Shown: positions 47,749 through 61,485, counted from the first letter of the stretch. The stretch: 64,000 nucleotides of DNA from Panorpa germanica (GCA_963678705.1 OY783206.1:17557807-17621806), one strand, 5' to 3'. The notes: generated by a model from the letters alone, not told the origin. Program-made: numbers and translations.

Positions 47749-48446
47749 CAATAAACATTTTGGAGTAAATTCTACTTAATTTCTATTACATATCATGAGT
47801 TTTTTGTCTGGAACGTGTTCGTTTCCTATTCAGTCGTTCATAGGAAAGGCCCTTTTTATGACCTACAGAGATCGCAACGACGGTTTAGTGCTGAATTAAA
47901 AGCGGAGTCGGTTTATGATTTATGACCGGAGTTATAAACTTGACACTAGCAGGGGTATAAAACTTGATGGAATTCTACTTTTTAGAGTCTGCAAAATATA
48001 AATATTTAAATGAAGAAATAAATAGATGTAATCTTTAGTACGGATCGTGATTTTTTTAATGAATATTATTCATCTTCAACAATGCTCGTTATATTAGTCT
48101 TTTACATTGTTTTGGTGATTTAAAAATCCACGATCGGCAGGTCTGCGTTAGGTTTAAAACCTCTGTCCTAGCATCGTCTAAGTTATAAACTTGACACTAG
48201 CAGGGATGGCAGGGGTATAAAACTTAATGGAATTCAACTTTTTAGAGTCTGCAAAATATAAATATTTAAATGAAGAAATAAATAGATGTAATCTTTAGTA
48301 CGGATCGTGATTTTTTTAATGAATATTATTCATTTTCAACAAAGTAATAAAGACTTTTAGTGGTGAACATAACCTTAAAAAAAAAACGTGGCTGTTGAAA
48401 CTGTTTCTGTTCTTCTTTGTGTTTTAAGTGTTCTCAACGAATATAA
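47749..48446. repeat. Direct repeat pair and leader region upstream of copia
   Basis: Two direct copies of a roughly 155-bp unit lie at 47931-48082 and 48182-48342, both starting GTTATAAACTTGACACTAGC. The second has a 9-nt addition, GATGGCAGG. The spacer between them is an inverted match to about 12155-12265. Bases 47749-47930 and 48343-48446 show no recognisable feature. No 5' LTR of the copia element could be identified. Confidence 0.7.
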
Positions 48447-51400
48447 ATGGCATCAAATAATTCACTGGCATTAATCGAGAAGTTAACCGGCCGTGAAAAC
48501 TATTCGACTTGGCAATTCGCAGTGAAAACATACCTACAACACGAAGAACTATGGGATTGCATTGAGGTTAACCCGGCGTCACCCGCAGATTCAAAACGTG
48601 ATACAAAAGCGAAACCAAAGATAATTCTTCTGGTTGATTCGATCAATTACGTTTATATCTATGAGGAAAACACGGCCAAAGGAGTTTGGGACAAATTGGC
48701 CGCAGCGTTCGACGACTCCGGACTTATACGCCGAGTTGGTCTGCTGCGTGATTTATGTAACACATCGCTCAGTGGATGTCAAAATATAGAAGAGTATGTG
48801 AGCAAAATTATGTCAACAGCTCACAAGCTGCGCAACATTGGCATTAAAGTGGACGACGAGTGGCTCGGGACATTGCTGCTCTCCGGTCTGCCCGATTCAT
48901 ATCAACCAATGATTATTGCGATCGAAAGCTCTGGCACAAAAATAACTGCAGACAGTGTTAAAGCAAAACTATTGCAAGATGTTAGAAATTCAGACAACAA
49001 CACAACGGCTTTTGCTGTCAACAAGAAGTTTCATAACAACTCTGTAAACAAGAAGTTCTACAAAGGTCTGAGATGTTATTCCTGCAATCAATATGGACAT
49101 AAACGCTCTGAATGCAACAATTACAAACCCATAAACAAGACACAGAAACCTAGCTCTTCTTATGCTGCTGTGTTTGTTGCATCATCCCACTATGATGATG
49201 CTTGGTACATAGACTCCGGTGCTTCGGCACATATGACTAAGACCAAGAATATAATTGTAAAGGAAACTACCCCTATAACAAAGAACATTCGTGTTGCTGA
49301 TAACAAAGTGTTATCTGTGCAAAGCTCAGGAGATGTCAGCTTAAATATTTATGACCAAAACGGGCAAGAGAATAAGATTCTGTTCACAAATGTCTTATAT
49401 ATTCCTGAATTGGCAACTAATCTGATATCTGTAAGCCAAATTATTAAAAATGGAGGCCAAGTGAAATTTGATACCTCAGGCTGTGTGATCATGAACAGCA
49501 AGAATCAAATAATAGCAACTGCGATCATTGTAAATAACATGTACCGGCTGAACATGCCTGAAAGCCTTGCGCACATGTCCAGTGTTGAACATGAACAAAA
49601 TGCTTTTTGCTGGCACTAGAGGATGGGACATCTTAATTTCCAAACTTTGAAAAAATTGTCTGATAACACAGAGCATTTAACTTTCTCAGGAAAAACAGAA
49701 AATCTGACATGCATAACTTGTAAAGAAGGAAAGCAGACACTGTTACCTTTTAAAAGTGATGGATTAAGAGTCACCAAACCCCTAGAACTGGTTCATTCTG
49801 ACGTATGTGGACCAATGGAAACCCAGTCTCTCGGTGGGAGCAGATATTTTTTAACCTTCCTAGATGAATATTCCAAGAAGATTTCAGTATACTTTCTTCA
49901 CAACAAGTCTGAAGTGCTCAGTAAATTCAAAGAATTCAAGCAAGAAGTTGAAAATCAATTTGATGCTCATATAAAGGTTCTTCGTACAGACTACCTGAAA
50001 GACTACTTCTCTGATTACCTGAAAGGTGCCAGAATCATCCATCAAACCACCACACCATACACGCCTGAACAGAATGGGACTGCGGAACGCATGAATCGGA
50101 CACTGGTTGAAAAAGCGAAGTGCATGCTACTCAACGCTGGTCTGCCGAAGTTGTATTGGGCAGATGCAATACACACTGCTGCTTACATCATCAATCGTTC
50201 CCCAACCAGATCCGTAGCTTTCAAGACTCCTATGGAAATGTGGTCTGGGCGCAAACCAAATGTTAATCATATGCGTATATTTGGCTGCGAGGTTCATCTA
50301 CCTAAAGAAAAACGAAGAAAATGGGACTCAAAGGCTCACAGAATGATTTTCATCGGATACTGTGACCATACAAAAGGATACAGATTCACATTACTAAATA
50401 CTAGAAAGGTAATAAAGAGCAGAGATGCAACATTTTTTTGAATCCTCAGTGAAGAGTGACTTTGCTTCGGTAGAATTGTATGAGACAGAAACTGAAAATG
50501 ACAAAATAAATACAAAAAAAGAAGATGTAAGAGAAAAAGCAAAAACGGAAGAGGACAGCTTGATTGACAATGACACAAATCTAGAAAGTTCATATGAGAC
50601 AGAAAAAGGAAACAGGTCAACATCCGACAGTGTATACTTTCCTAACACCAGTATTGATTCTCCTTCTGTCAGTAATGTGACATTGAGACCAAGAAATAAA
50701 ACAAAAAATAAGAATTTCAACTGTCCATGTACTGAAGAACATACTCATCTGTGTTTATTCTCATCCTGTGTTCCTGTAACATATGAAGAAGCAGTACATT
50801 CAACAAATAAAAATGAATGGATAAAGTCAATCAATGAAGAACTTGATGCTCATAAGAAAAATGAAACCTGGACATTGATAGAAAAACCTCCAAATGCCAA
50901 AGTGATCGGCAGTAAATGGGTGTTCCGAATAAAGGAAGAGTCAACGGGTTCACGGTTCAAATCGAGACTTTGTGCTAAGGGATTTGCACAAACCGCAGGT
51001 ATTGACTACACAGAAACCTTCGCTCCGACTGTAAGGTATGATTCAATACGTTTATTGCTTTCCATGGCTGTTCAAAATAAACTTAAAATATGACAACTTG
51101 ATGTAAAAACTGCATTTTTATATGGTGAACTTGAAGAGACTATACTTATGTCTACGCCTAAAGGTCTATCCTGTGAAAACAACATGGTATGCAAGCTCAA
51201 CAAGTCGCTGTATGGTTTAAAGCAAGCCCCCAGAAGCTAGAATAAGAAATTTGACTCAATATTAAAGAAATTTGGCTTCATCAACAGCAAAGCTGATCAA
51301 TGTGTGTATGTTGGTCATGTCAATAATGAGAAATGTTATCTTTGTCTGTATGTGGATAATGGCCTACTATTTTCTAAAACTGAATCCACTCTGAAAGAAA

Positions 51401-52311
51401 TAACCAAAGAACTACAATCTGTACTGGAAGTAAAAATATTGATAACACCAAGTAATTTTGTGGGCATGCAAATTGAGATATTTAGCAACGGTATTTTTAT
51501 ACATCAGACCAAGTATGTTGAACAACTGTTAGAGAAGTTTAACATGACTGATGCTAACCCGAACACTGTTCCAGTGGACCCTCATGTCAAGCTACAAAAG
51601 GGAGATGGAGAACCAGAGAAAAACTATCCATACAGAGAAGCTGTGGGTTCTCTTATGCATCTGGCTACAGTCAGTCGACCAGAAATTATGTTTGCCGTAA
51701 GCCTGGTGAGTCGATTTTTAAGTTGCTATAACAAATCACACTGGAATGCTGTCACGAAAATCTTCAAGTACCTGAAGGATACTAAAGATTATGGCCTGAA
51801 CTACTCATCAACATCAGAGCCACCAGCTATTACTGGTTATAGTGATGCTGATTATGCAAATGATATTGATACAAGACGCTCAGTTACTGGCTACGTCTTC
51901 ATAAAGAATGGTGCTGCTGTGACATGGTCCAGCCAACGCCAACAGACGGTTGCTCTGTAAACAAGAGAAGCTGAATTTATGGCAGCCTGTGCTGCAACAA
52001 AAGAAGCTATGTGCATAAAGCAAGTGTTATGTGATATTGGTGAATATAAACAAGACATTATGTGTTTACATTTGGACAATCAAAGTGTCATCAGTGTAAT
52101 CAAAAATATAAACTTTCATAAAAGATGTAAACATATTGATATTAAGTATCACTTCATAAAAGAAAAATATTCTCAAAAGATTATAGATCTTAAATCTGTA
52201 AGCACTGCTGATCAATATGCAGATATATTAACTAAAGCATTGTCAAAAGATAAATTCCAATTCTTAAGATCTAAACTTGGTATGTTTAACTACAACTCTT
52301 TTGTTAAGTGA
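48447..52311 (+). pseudogene. Ty1/copia gag-pol polyprotein, degenerate
   Basis: The frame starts MASNNSLALIEKLTGRENYS. Gag has the copia UBN2-type region and a zinc knuckle, CYSCNQYGHKRSEC. Protease has YIDSGASAHMT. Integrase has HSDVCGPM, a second Asp in VLRTD, and TPEQNGTAER supplying the Glu. Reverse transcriptase starts at about residue KWVFRIKEE and reads [10 protein letters not shown] and SLYGLKQAP; the catalytic YVDD is altered to YVDN near 51352. RNase H has GYSDADYAND and ends ADILTKALSK. Breaks are TAG 49617-49619 (usual Gln before RMGH), a frameshift in the T run near 50437, TGA 51091-51093, TAG 51238-51240 (usual Trp after APRS), and TAA 51958-51960 (usual Ser after VAL). It is inactive. 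Confidence 0.9.
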
Positions 52312-52390
52312 TATGTTAGAATATCTTGTAGTATAACTTGATTATTATTTTCATGTTTTTTTTGACACTCAATTAATTATGATTTGTTGT

Positions 52391-52626
52391 TAGAATGTCT
52401 AAATTTAGAGGTAGAGTTGGATTTAAATTTAGCGCCCTCTCGGGATTGACACTACTACTCTTCTATCTTTCTTTTTACACTCGGTAATACTATAGGTAAT
52501 ACTGTACTCTGTAATACTGTACTATGTAATTCTATACTCTGTGACATCTTAATGCAAGTGTACATTTAGTTAATAAAATAAACCTGATTAATATAAAATA
52601 TTAGTTTATTTCTGCTAAATATAACA
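52391..52626 (+). repeat. Probable copia 3' LTR
   Basis: The segment begins TGTTAGAATGTCTAAATTTA 80 bp after the polyprotein stop and ends TAAATATAACA, giving TGTTA...TAACA termini as in copia LTRs. Duplicated-unit sequence starts directly after it at 52627. A repeated TAATACTGTACTCTGTAATA stretch lies inside. No matching 5' LTR is present upstream of 48447, so the element is 5'-truncated or rearranged. Confidence 0.55.
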
Positions 52627-53880
52627 TTACCGTCTCACTAAATTATTTATATTGTATACTGTGAAACTTCACCATTATATCGTAGATTTAAACGGCTCTT
52701 ATAAACTCTCACAAAGCATGAGAGGCTGACCTACGCACTCTTGCTATTTGAACTATACATGCAGGACTTGTTCTATCATGTCCAGTGAGTGATCAAAAAT
52801 GATTTTATTTTCTGTGTGCATTTCCATTGTGCGTTTTTGTTAGGTTTTGCAATCCTGATATTAATATAGGGATTCTAACATGTTGTCACGTTTTTTTAGT
52901 TTTTGAATTACGTATTAGCGAACTAAGGATGCTTTCACACAGTGACTGTAGCATTGATTCGCATTAGCTTACTTTAGCATGAGCTCAAGTTTCTACTATA
53001 ATATTTAGGAATATACCACAGTATTAACTATTAGCACACTTTAGCATGAGCTCAAGTTTCTACTATAATATTTAGGAATATACCACAGTATTAACTGGAG
53101 CCAATGTGAGAGTACCCTAAAACACTCCTAGAGCTCCTATCATCGAACCTTAAAAATAATTGTTACTTTCATTTACTTTTTCTCAAAAAATGGCCAGCTT
53201 GTGTGATTCTTTCATTTTTTAATAAATGTTTAAATAAACTTATATAAAATTTGATCAACTATCGTTAAATATTGATAAATAAATTATATTTTACAATTAA
53301 CAATCAAGTTTTTGTTACTGCTCCACTACTAAGGCAGTATCTATTATTAGGCAAATTTAGTTCACAAAATTACTTAAAAAACCATTTTAAAATTGTCTAT
53401 ATATAGCAAAAGATACATTTAGTTTCGTTTATTCATTTAGTTTATTTTTTCAGTCTTCAATAAATCTTTTTATATTAATATATATTTAAAATAATAACTT
53501 TGCAATTTTCTTTATAAAATTGTCTATAAAAAAGACTAGTTCTTAGTTCTAAGTCTTTTAAAGACACAGAACACAGTTACATTGTTAATATTTTTTATTA
53601 TCAAATAAAAATGGTAAAATATAAATTAAAATAATTGCTAGGTTTTAACTAAATTATTACATAGCTTATAATATTTAAAAAATTATAAGTAATAAATATT
53701 TATTTTTATAAATAAATAATATTTTATATAAGAATTACTTTATCTTTAAAATTCAATTGAATACTTTTTAAAATTTGTTGAATTGAAAAATAGATTATAT
53801 AAAATGATTGTTTTTTTATTTAAACAATCTCTTTGTTAAAATATAGGAATATTTAATAAAAATTTAAGTTATTTTCTTTG
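52627..53880. other. Noncoding part of duplicated unit, copy 2
   Basis: Counterpart of 23313-24900. No supported gene. Confidence 0.5.
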
Positions 53881-53887
53881 TAATAAG

Positions 53888-54013
53888 GTTATATAATTTT
53901 AAATGTATACTTGCAGAAGTATATATAAATAATATACCTTCATAAATCTTCATCTTGTTTTTAAATAATGTAATATATATATAACTTCTGCAAGTATATG
54001 TATAAATTATATA
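53888..54013. repeat. Imperfect hairpin, copy 2
   Basis: Same arms as at 24910-25035 (ATACTTGCAGAAGTATATAT and its reverse complement around 53980-53998). The central arms are unchanged between copies. Confidence 0.6.
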
Positions 54014-54168
54014 TTCAATTGAGAATAAGTAGTAATTTATATACAATTCTTGTCCCTGAGACTATTTTATTGCAGAATCTATCCTCACCAGAAAATAACC
54101 GTTTAGAAAATTATAATTTCTAAATAATGATATGCAGTATATTTGTATATTATTTTTAACTAACATTT

Positions 54169-54450
54169 TCACTTTCCTAAAATTAACGTTTTGTCATGTA
54201 GCAGAAGATTTTTATTTTTGTGGATTTTTTTCATTTTAAATGTTTTTAATAAGTTCGTATAATCGGTTATTTGTTCTCTGAAGTTATCAATCGGCTCCAC
54301 GTTGCTCTCGTCATTGCACATTTTTTCATATGAAATTAACAGAACTATTATTAGATTGCTATGGAAGAAATCCTCGGTTTTATAAACATTCCAAAAGACA
54401 CAAAAAATAATTAAGACCAGAAAACACAATAAGATTTTTTTTGCTTTCAA
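54169..54450 (-). pseudogene. Unidentified small membrane/secreted-type frame, copy 2
   Basis: A 93-residue frame starting MKAKKILLCFLVLIIFCVFW with the same hydrophobic N-terminus as copy 1 (25191-25472). It has the same length and no stop, but several amino-acid changes, mostly in the polar half. Family unknown. It may be a leftover 5' exon or a chance open frame. Confidence 0.35.
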
Positions 54451-55318
54451 ATGTGTGACAATGGCGATGGACGATTTAGGATTTAATCTAATTCAAAACT
54501 ATATTAAAATACATACATTACAATATAGCGGGGATGCCTATTATGAAAATATACAATAAGGTTGTGAACTCATTTTAGGGCTCAATTTTTTAATACCTTA
54601 ATGAAATTTTGATTATTAAACGTATATTGGCGTTTATATTTTATTAATATTTATATAAAGTTTAAATTTTATTTAGCTGCGTGACGTCATAGTTGATGAC
54701 TTTGAAATATGAAAAATCTTATTTATTTTTCGTTGGCTATCCCGATTATTAAAACAATATGGGTCGATGCAATAGCTGCTATAGCTTTAACGTTTATTTC
54801 TACATCTCTTTTGTAAGTCTCTTGCACAGTGATGATAAAATTTGGCAAATGATAGTGTGGAAGAAGACTGCGAAGCTAAAACTACAATTATAGTATATAT
54901 TTATGATGGAATTATTATATTACACAATCGGTATTTTATTTGTTATTATTTATTTAGTATACCGCAATATACTAAAGTTTACCCCTGGCAAACGACGAAT
55001 TCATTTCTAAGCGTCTATTGAATTTCATGCCATCAAATTTTATTGCCATTTTTAAATTGAAATATTTAAGTGGTTCCATATTTATTTTACATATAACAAA
55101 TAATTTTTCATATAAACTGACTTAAAAAAAATATTTTTTTCAATTTGTTCATTATTTGACCAACTTTTTTTCAAAAGTTGTGAATTTTTTTTTCGATTTG
55201 TAAATTAGCTTATGTACGATTTTGCCAATAAAATTAAATAAACTTTAAAGAAATAGAACACAGTAGACGGGAAAGCCGAAAGGCACACAATTACTAATAT
55301 ATAATAATATAAGAAAAT
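54451..55318. other. Noncoding stretch, copy 2
   Basis: Counterpart of 25473-26340. No gene seen. Confidence 0.5.
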
Positions 55319-55918
55319 CCTATATTATAAACATTATATCAAGGGACAGTTTATTTATTTATATGATTGTTTGTTTATATGTTTACGCGATTCGTATGGT
55401 GGCTCAAAAACGGCTCCGCGAATTTTCCTGAAAATTGTCTATCGTAGAGAAAAGAATTCTAAGACTTTTGACTTCCTCGTAGATTCGTAAAAGATAAAAA
55501 GTTGCCATTTTCCATATGAGTTACGGTGTTCAATGGTAATATTTTTGGAAATTTAGAAACTAAAAAATTAAAAATAGGGGCGTTGAGAAAATTAGGGGGC
55601 TCGGTAGGAAACTTTGGAGGAACCTCAAATTTTGGATTGTGCAGTAATTAAATATGATATTGAGAAAAAAAAAGCCAAAAATTTATTTGGAGGCACAGGG
55701 ACGGTTTTAGCCGAGAGTAAAAAATTGAACTAGAAAGTTGAAATTTTGTATATGAGCTTTGGTACCTAATTTAGAAACCGAAAAAGAAAATCCCAAATTT
55801 TGAAAAAAAAGTTGCTAAACAAATGAACAAACTAGAAAATTTTTTTTTAAAAACATAAGAAAATAAACATTTAAACATAGAAACATATAAACATACAGTT
55901 GGAACATTATAATATAGG
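55319..55918. mobile_element. Small inverted-repeat (MITE-like) element, copy 2, uninterrupted
   Basis: CCTATATTATAA at the left and TTATAATATAGG at the right bound about 600 bp, with inward similarity between the halves. It contains the empty LINE target near 55490-55505. No coding capacity. Confidence 0.6.
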
Positions 55919-56034
55919 ATTTATTTTTATAACGTTACACAACTGTACTTTTCATGTACAGTTCATCCGACATTTATTCAGTTTCCTATATAACTTTTAC
56001 ACATTTGCTAATATTTATGGCTTTTACTACTTAC

Positions 56035-59000
56035 CCAAGTTAGAGTATTTGTCAGTTCCACAGAAACCGCGTCGGTTTCCATAACCAAAATTACATCCTC
56101 TAAACACGCTTACACGGGGTGCGAAATCCTTGGCTTTATTAGATGCATTTTGACTAGAGAACTTTACAAAACCGCATAGGACTCTATAAAACAAACATTT
56201 ATTGAAGATGTTTGTAGATCTTTTAGATAATCGTACCTACATATAATTAAGAAAATCTACAATATAATTAAGAAATTACCCGTTTTGTCTACAGTGCTTT
56301 GCTGATTGAACTACTCCACACATTTTGAAGAACTCTTGATATTCTTCTTTCGTGTATTCTCTCTTTATATCACCGATATATATTGTCTTCCGTTCGTCTT
56401 CATCGTCATATTTACGTCTTTTCACATATGGTCGAGGGGATGAATCATCATAGACCCCCTTGCGCTTCCTTTTATTATCATAAATATATCTCTTAGGATG
56501 TAGTACAGGGCTTGGGGAACGCAGTACTGGTCGTTTCATTGGTTTGTAAACTGAATCACGGAAACGTTGGCCCTCAGCTTCTTCTGCATAAGAATTCGAT
56601 CCGGTTTAACTAAAAAAAAAAATTATTTTACTTTTCGTTAGTTTAGAAAATTTAATTAAATTAATAGATCTGTTTATTACTTGTTTCGTGATTGCGATGG
56701 TGATCTACTATAACTTCCATCACATCTTGATCTTGACGATGATCTCTTTAGACTTTTATTATTAGTAGATACTAAACGACTTGCACTTCTTTCACGTGAA
56801 TAGCTACTTCGATATGTAGCCAGATGATCATATTTAGAAGACTCTCGAGTGTGACCTCGCGAATATTTTCTACGTTTTTCTTCTGGTGATCTTCTACGAT
56901 GTTGAGAATATTTTCGTATTGGTGATTGACTGCAAATTGACTCAATTGTTTTGCTCTGTGGTGTTTGCGTAAATTTAGAAATTTTTTCTCTCTTACTTTT
57001 ACGTGGCTCATCATTATCGTAGCTTATTGTTTTATCTTCTTGAACAGGCTTACATATTTTTGAAGTTGTAGATACGTCTGCATCTTTCTCACGTGGATTA
57101 AATGTGATCTCAGTATTGCACGCTATTGAAAAACATATCCTTTGCTTAGCATAAGGTTAAACTGATCCTTTACATATTTTTGATGTTACTTTAGTATTAG
57201 TTTGTTTTCTGGAGTTTTCAATCAGAGATTGAATTTCGCGTGTTGAAGTCACAGGTATTACCACTTCATCTTGAAGAACTTTCTTATTGTTTTTCTTATT
57301 GATCAAGTATTGTGCTGTCTTAGAAGTAATTTTCATCTGCACGAAATTTGAAGGCTGTGGTTCTACTTTTGGTAGATCATTATACGGTGTCAATAACTGT
57401 TTATTGTTTACACCAACTGTTTTTATGCGTCCGCTTGTAGTCTTTGACATTTTTAAGTGTTGCACTGTTTGAATTGACTCTTCAACAATCGGGTGAGACT
57501 TTTTGTTTTCAATGGTATTAACTAGCACAGGGTTTCTATAATTATCTGTATGTTGTATAAAAATTTTTTTAAAATTATTTCTATTTAATAACGAATTTTG
57601 TTTTGTTTTATTTTCTCCTAATTTGATGTGTTTATCTTTCGACGATATATTTCCGTCTTGTGAGTTATTATTTTTTGTTTTAATATCACTTGAAACAGAT
57701 CCGTATTGTAACGATCGATCTTCTTTCAAAAATACAGATTTAAGAACCTCATTTTTTTGTGCTGAAATTTTGTTAAATAACTTTGTACATTTTGCTGTCA
57801 AATCATTATGATGTATTTTATTATCCATTTGCGTTGACGTAATTTTGACTTTTACCTCAGTCAATTTTTTGTCGGTTTCCGTATAATTATTAATGGTTTT
57901 CGTCCGCGTCTTTACTACATTTTTCTCCTTCCTGTAGTTGTGACCTTCTAATGCAGCTTCGGATGTAATAGTGGAAATTGATTTCTTACTTGTTACTTTC
58001 TCAAACTCTGGTTGCGAAATTAACGATTTCGAATTTTGATAAATGTTTTTCTTTTCCCATGTTTTCTGCTGATTTATATTTTCTCGAGAAACTGCACGAG
58101 ATTTCACTCTCATGTAATTTAGTAACCTTGTTTAGTAAATAATCTTTTCTAATATTATTTTGTTTTTTTATTTTCTTTAGTCCACAATTCCTTTTACCAA
58201 TTTTGTTATCACTAGATACTTTAACTTTATGATCACCTGCAGAAACTTCATAACTTCTAGGACGAAATTGAATTTCCTCGTTTATTTTACTATCTATTTT
58301 TTTATTGTCTATTTTACTGTTTATTTCACTAATATCACAATTTTGATGACTATTTATATTTTTGGTTTTACTAGTTTCTTTTTCAATGTCTGCGCACTCA
58401 TCGTCACTAAGGAATATTGGCGGTTGTTCACCCACAGGATCGTCTAATGAAATTTTTTTACCAATGCCGTATTGACGTTTTTTACTTTTCGCTGGTTTTA
58501 GGCTATGATTAATTTCCTAAAAATATAAAGAAGGGATGTAACAATTTGGTAAATATACAAACGAAAAATTCATCTTCTTATATAAATTCCATAATTATAA
58601 AAGGTAGAGTACAATCATTAGCTATTGTATAATAAAACTGTGATTAGTAAGTAAACAAAAATATATAGCTAACTACATGGATGTAAAAAGTTTATTTCTA
58701 CATTTTTTCTATTGGTACCACTTTCATAATTAATGAATTATATCTAGAAAAGAAAATAACTTACGGGATTATGTTTAGATGGAACTGAATCTTCGCATGT
58801 ATTAAACATCTGGTCTGCACAAATTGATTCTACGTCCACGCATTCATCTTCAGTATCTTTAGAATTACATGGTGTATAATTAGTAAGTTTAGAAATATTT
58901 TCGGTATTTCTATCTCGAACAGGTGTTCGTATAGGAGGAACTTTCCTTTCTATTCTACTTGGAGTAGATTGAATATCCGTGAATGGTTCAACAAAATTAC

Positions 59001-60262
59001 TACTTGTTAATTCGTGTAGCATATCTGCTACAACGAAAGAGCTATTTAAATCTGGCTCTTTAGATCCATCTTCACCATTTATATAACTTACTAAATCCAA
59101 AAACGAATTTTGTGAGTCTGCTATTTCATCTTTAACGTCTTCCACTTTCTCTTCTGCTGCTATTTCTTGTGTTGTTATTTCTTGTGTTGCTATTTCTTGT
59201 GCTAGTTCTTGTTGTGAGTTTTCATCTTCGACAATATGAGTATTGTTTTCTAATAAAATTTCACTTGTGGAGTCGCCAATATTTTTATTCAAATTTAATT
59301 TTTCTGCACTTTCAAGAGGTTGTAACTGAATATTCTCCAAGTCAAATAAAGCACTAAGGTTATTGCAGCTTCTGTAACATAATGAAAAACATTGAATTTA
59401 TTTATTTTATATTGTGAATTTAGTTCCATTATTTCAATTGAACCACTAGCAGATTCATCGAAATCGACTAAAAGTTCTTTATGTTGATTTTTGACGATTG
59501 TCTCATATGCTGATTCTACAACATTAAAACTACCATTCAAATCTTTTGGGGATTCGTATAAATATTTTGGATCATTTGGAATAACAGTAACATTACTCAT
59601 CCTTGATGCTATCTTTATTTATTTGCTGAGCAAATCTATTGCTTTTACTTTCATTTTCCTCCACATTTTTATCATCTTCAGAGTCTGAACTTCGTGATAA
59701 ATTTAATGGTTGTATTTTTGCTATGTGATTTGCTAAGCTATCTGAACGACCTTGCTTGCTGGATCCTACATCTGAATCAGAGTCTGACAAAGAGTCCGAG
59801 CTAGAATCAGACTCAGAGCTGGAGCTAGAGCTAGAGCTTGAACTGCCTGAATTGCTAGAACTGCCTGAACTGCTAGAACATGATGATCTACGTTCTGTAG
59901 CAACACTCAATTTATTACAGGCTTCTGAGACGAACTCCTTATTGAAAATCTGCTTCGCACAGACATCAAGATTATTATTTTTAACAGTATATGATGGAGT
60001 AGTTCGAAGTTGCAGCGATGGAAGCACTGGAGTCATTCGTGGGGGCTGTTTAAGTGTAAAAGAGCCACGCAAGAGTGATTTAGACTCTTGTCGTACAGCC
60101 ATTTGTGATTCAGACTCATGCAGCATAGTCACTTGTGATTTTACCGTTTCGGCAACAGTCGCAGATAGTTTTACCACATTTATTTGAGTCACAGGCCTCA
60201 CAACTTCTTGCACGAATTGTTTCGACCGTGGGGTATGTGCTTTTCTAATCTTCTGCACCATT
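56035..60262 (-). pseudogene. PGC-1/Spargel-like coactivator gene, copy 2 (decayed, multi-exon)
   Basis: This has the same exon layout as copy 1: 60262-58765, 58516-56681, 56609-56280 and 56183-56035. The Ser-rich, acidic, Arg/Ser and RRM regions are recognisable. The RRM first strand is AIYIGDI-like (TIYIGDIKREYTKEE) and the tail keeps GNRRGFCGTDKYSNLG, which copy 1 has lost. Private lesions are a 94-nt deletion near 59374 (frameshift), a deletion of about 190 nt near 58104 that removes part of exon 2 and shifts the frame, a frame break near 57154 and again near 57015, and a TAA in place of CAA at the start of exon 3 (56608-56606). The frame offset at 59600 is shared with copy 1. The family call rests on domain order. 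Confidence 0.6.
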
Positions 60263-60826
60263 CTGCAAAAAAAAATACAAAATTTATAAAAATTAATTTA
60301 GGTTATAAAAAGTCAGTGGAAAAGTCAGTCGAAAAGTATAAACAAATTTTAAAATTTTTGCTAGTGGTTTTAAAGTTGTTAAAGTGAAATTACAATTCCT
60401 TTTAAGTTAATTGTAGTCAAAAATAGTATCTATTCCAGTCAACATTTAGATATTTAATAAAATAAAAACGCCAATATACATTTATTAATATCTAAAAGAG
60501 TTTACAAGACCATTGTGAAAAGGTAGAAAAACATCATATACATCTGTCGTAAGGAACATATGTTTTGATATTATAAATGTGATTAACAAGAATAAATAAA
60601 ATCGATTTTTTATTTATTCTACAGACTTTGGACACTTCAAAAATGGCTAAAACCAAAGCGGATAAATTAAAACTAATGGGTGTTGGATTAAATTAAACTA
60701 AAGTCTGAACCTCCGTGAATTAAAGAGAGAAAGAAAAAAAAACGAAGAGAGAGAGAGAGAGATATCGAATAAAGGGATAAACATACTGCTTCAAAGAAAG
60801 GATTTTTAAAACTTATTTTTTTTTAA
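60263..60826. other. Noncoding DNA upstream of the PGC-1-like copy 2
   Basis: Counterpart of 36864-37429. No exon recognised. Confidence 0.4.
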
Positions 60827-61485
60827 GGTGAAACAATACTTGGCCATTTTTGATTCGCGAAATATAGATGGCGATACTATACAGCAGGTTAAATATTATC
60901 AAGAGAACCATGTTTTTTATGTTTAAATCGTTTTATGTAAATAACTATAAACGCGAATCAAAATCTAAAGCTGCAAACCGTTAGATGAATAACGTATCTA
61001 CATTTTAAGCTTTCTTCCACTGACTTTTAATGATTTGGGTAAAACAAAATAATGTTTTGAAAATGAATATTCTTCTATTTTCAAATTCAATTCTAATTTT
61101 TATATGCCCAGTGATATTTCTAATGGTTTGTCATAATTTAAAAACCTCATGGTTCTCAAAACTTACGCTTAAGACTTAAAAATATATTGAGTATTCGATA
61201 ATATTACTCAAAGATTTTGTACATGATTGTACATAATATAGGATTCTACTAATACAAATATGGAATGTTTTGTTGACCAATATTTTCAAAATTACTAGTA
61301 TACTAGGAATTTGCGCAGATGTTAGTGATAGAAGCAAATTGACATTTTTCAAAAATTAAAAATTAAAAAAAAAGGACTTTGAGAAAATTAGGAGGACCGG
61401 TATGAAGCTTTCGAGAAAGTATATTTTCTTTAAAATCTCATTTTCATTTCCAATATTTCTGGCTTTTACAGTCCCAATATACTTA

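Noticed and set aside
59363-59400. Apparent precise loss of a 94-nt intron in PGC-1-like copy 2
   Set aside because: Copy 1 reads through this stretch in frame with coding-like content, and the joint leaves extra bases (GTTACAG) relative to a true intron removal. A deletion using a short CAG/ACAG match explains it better.
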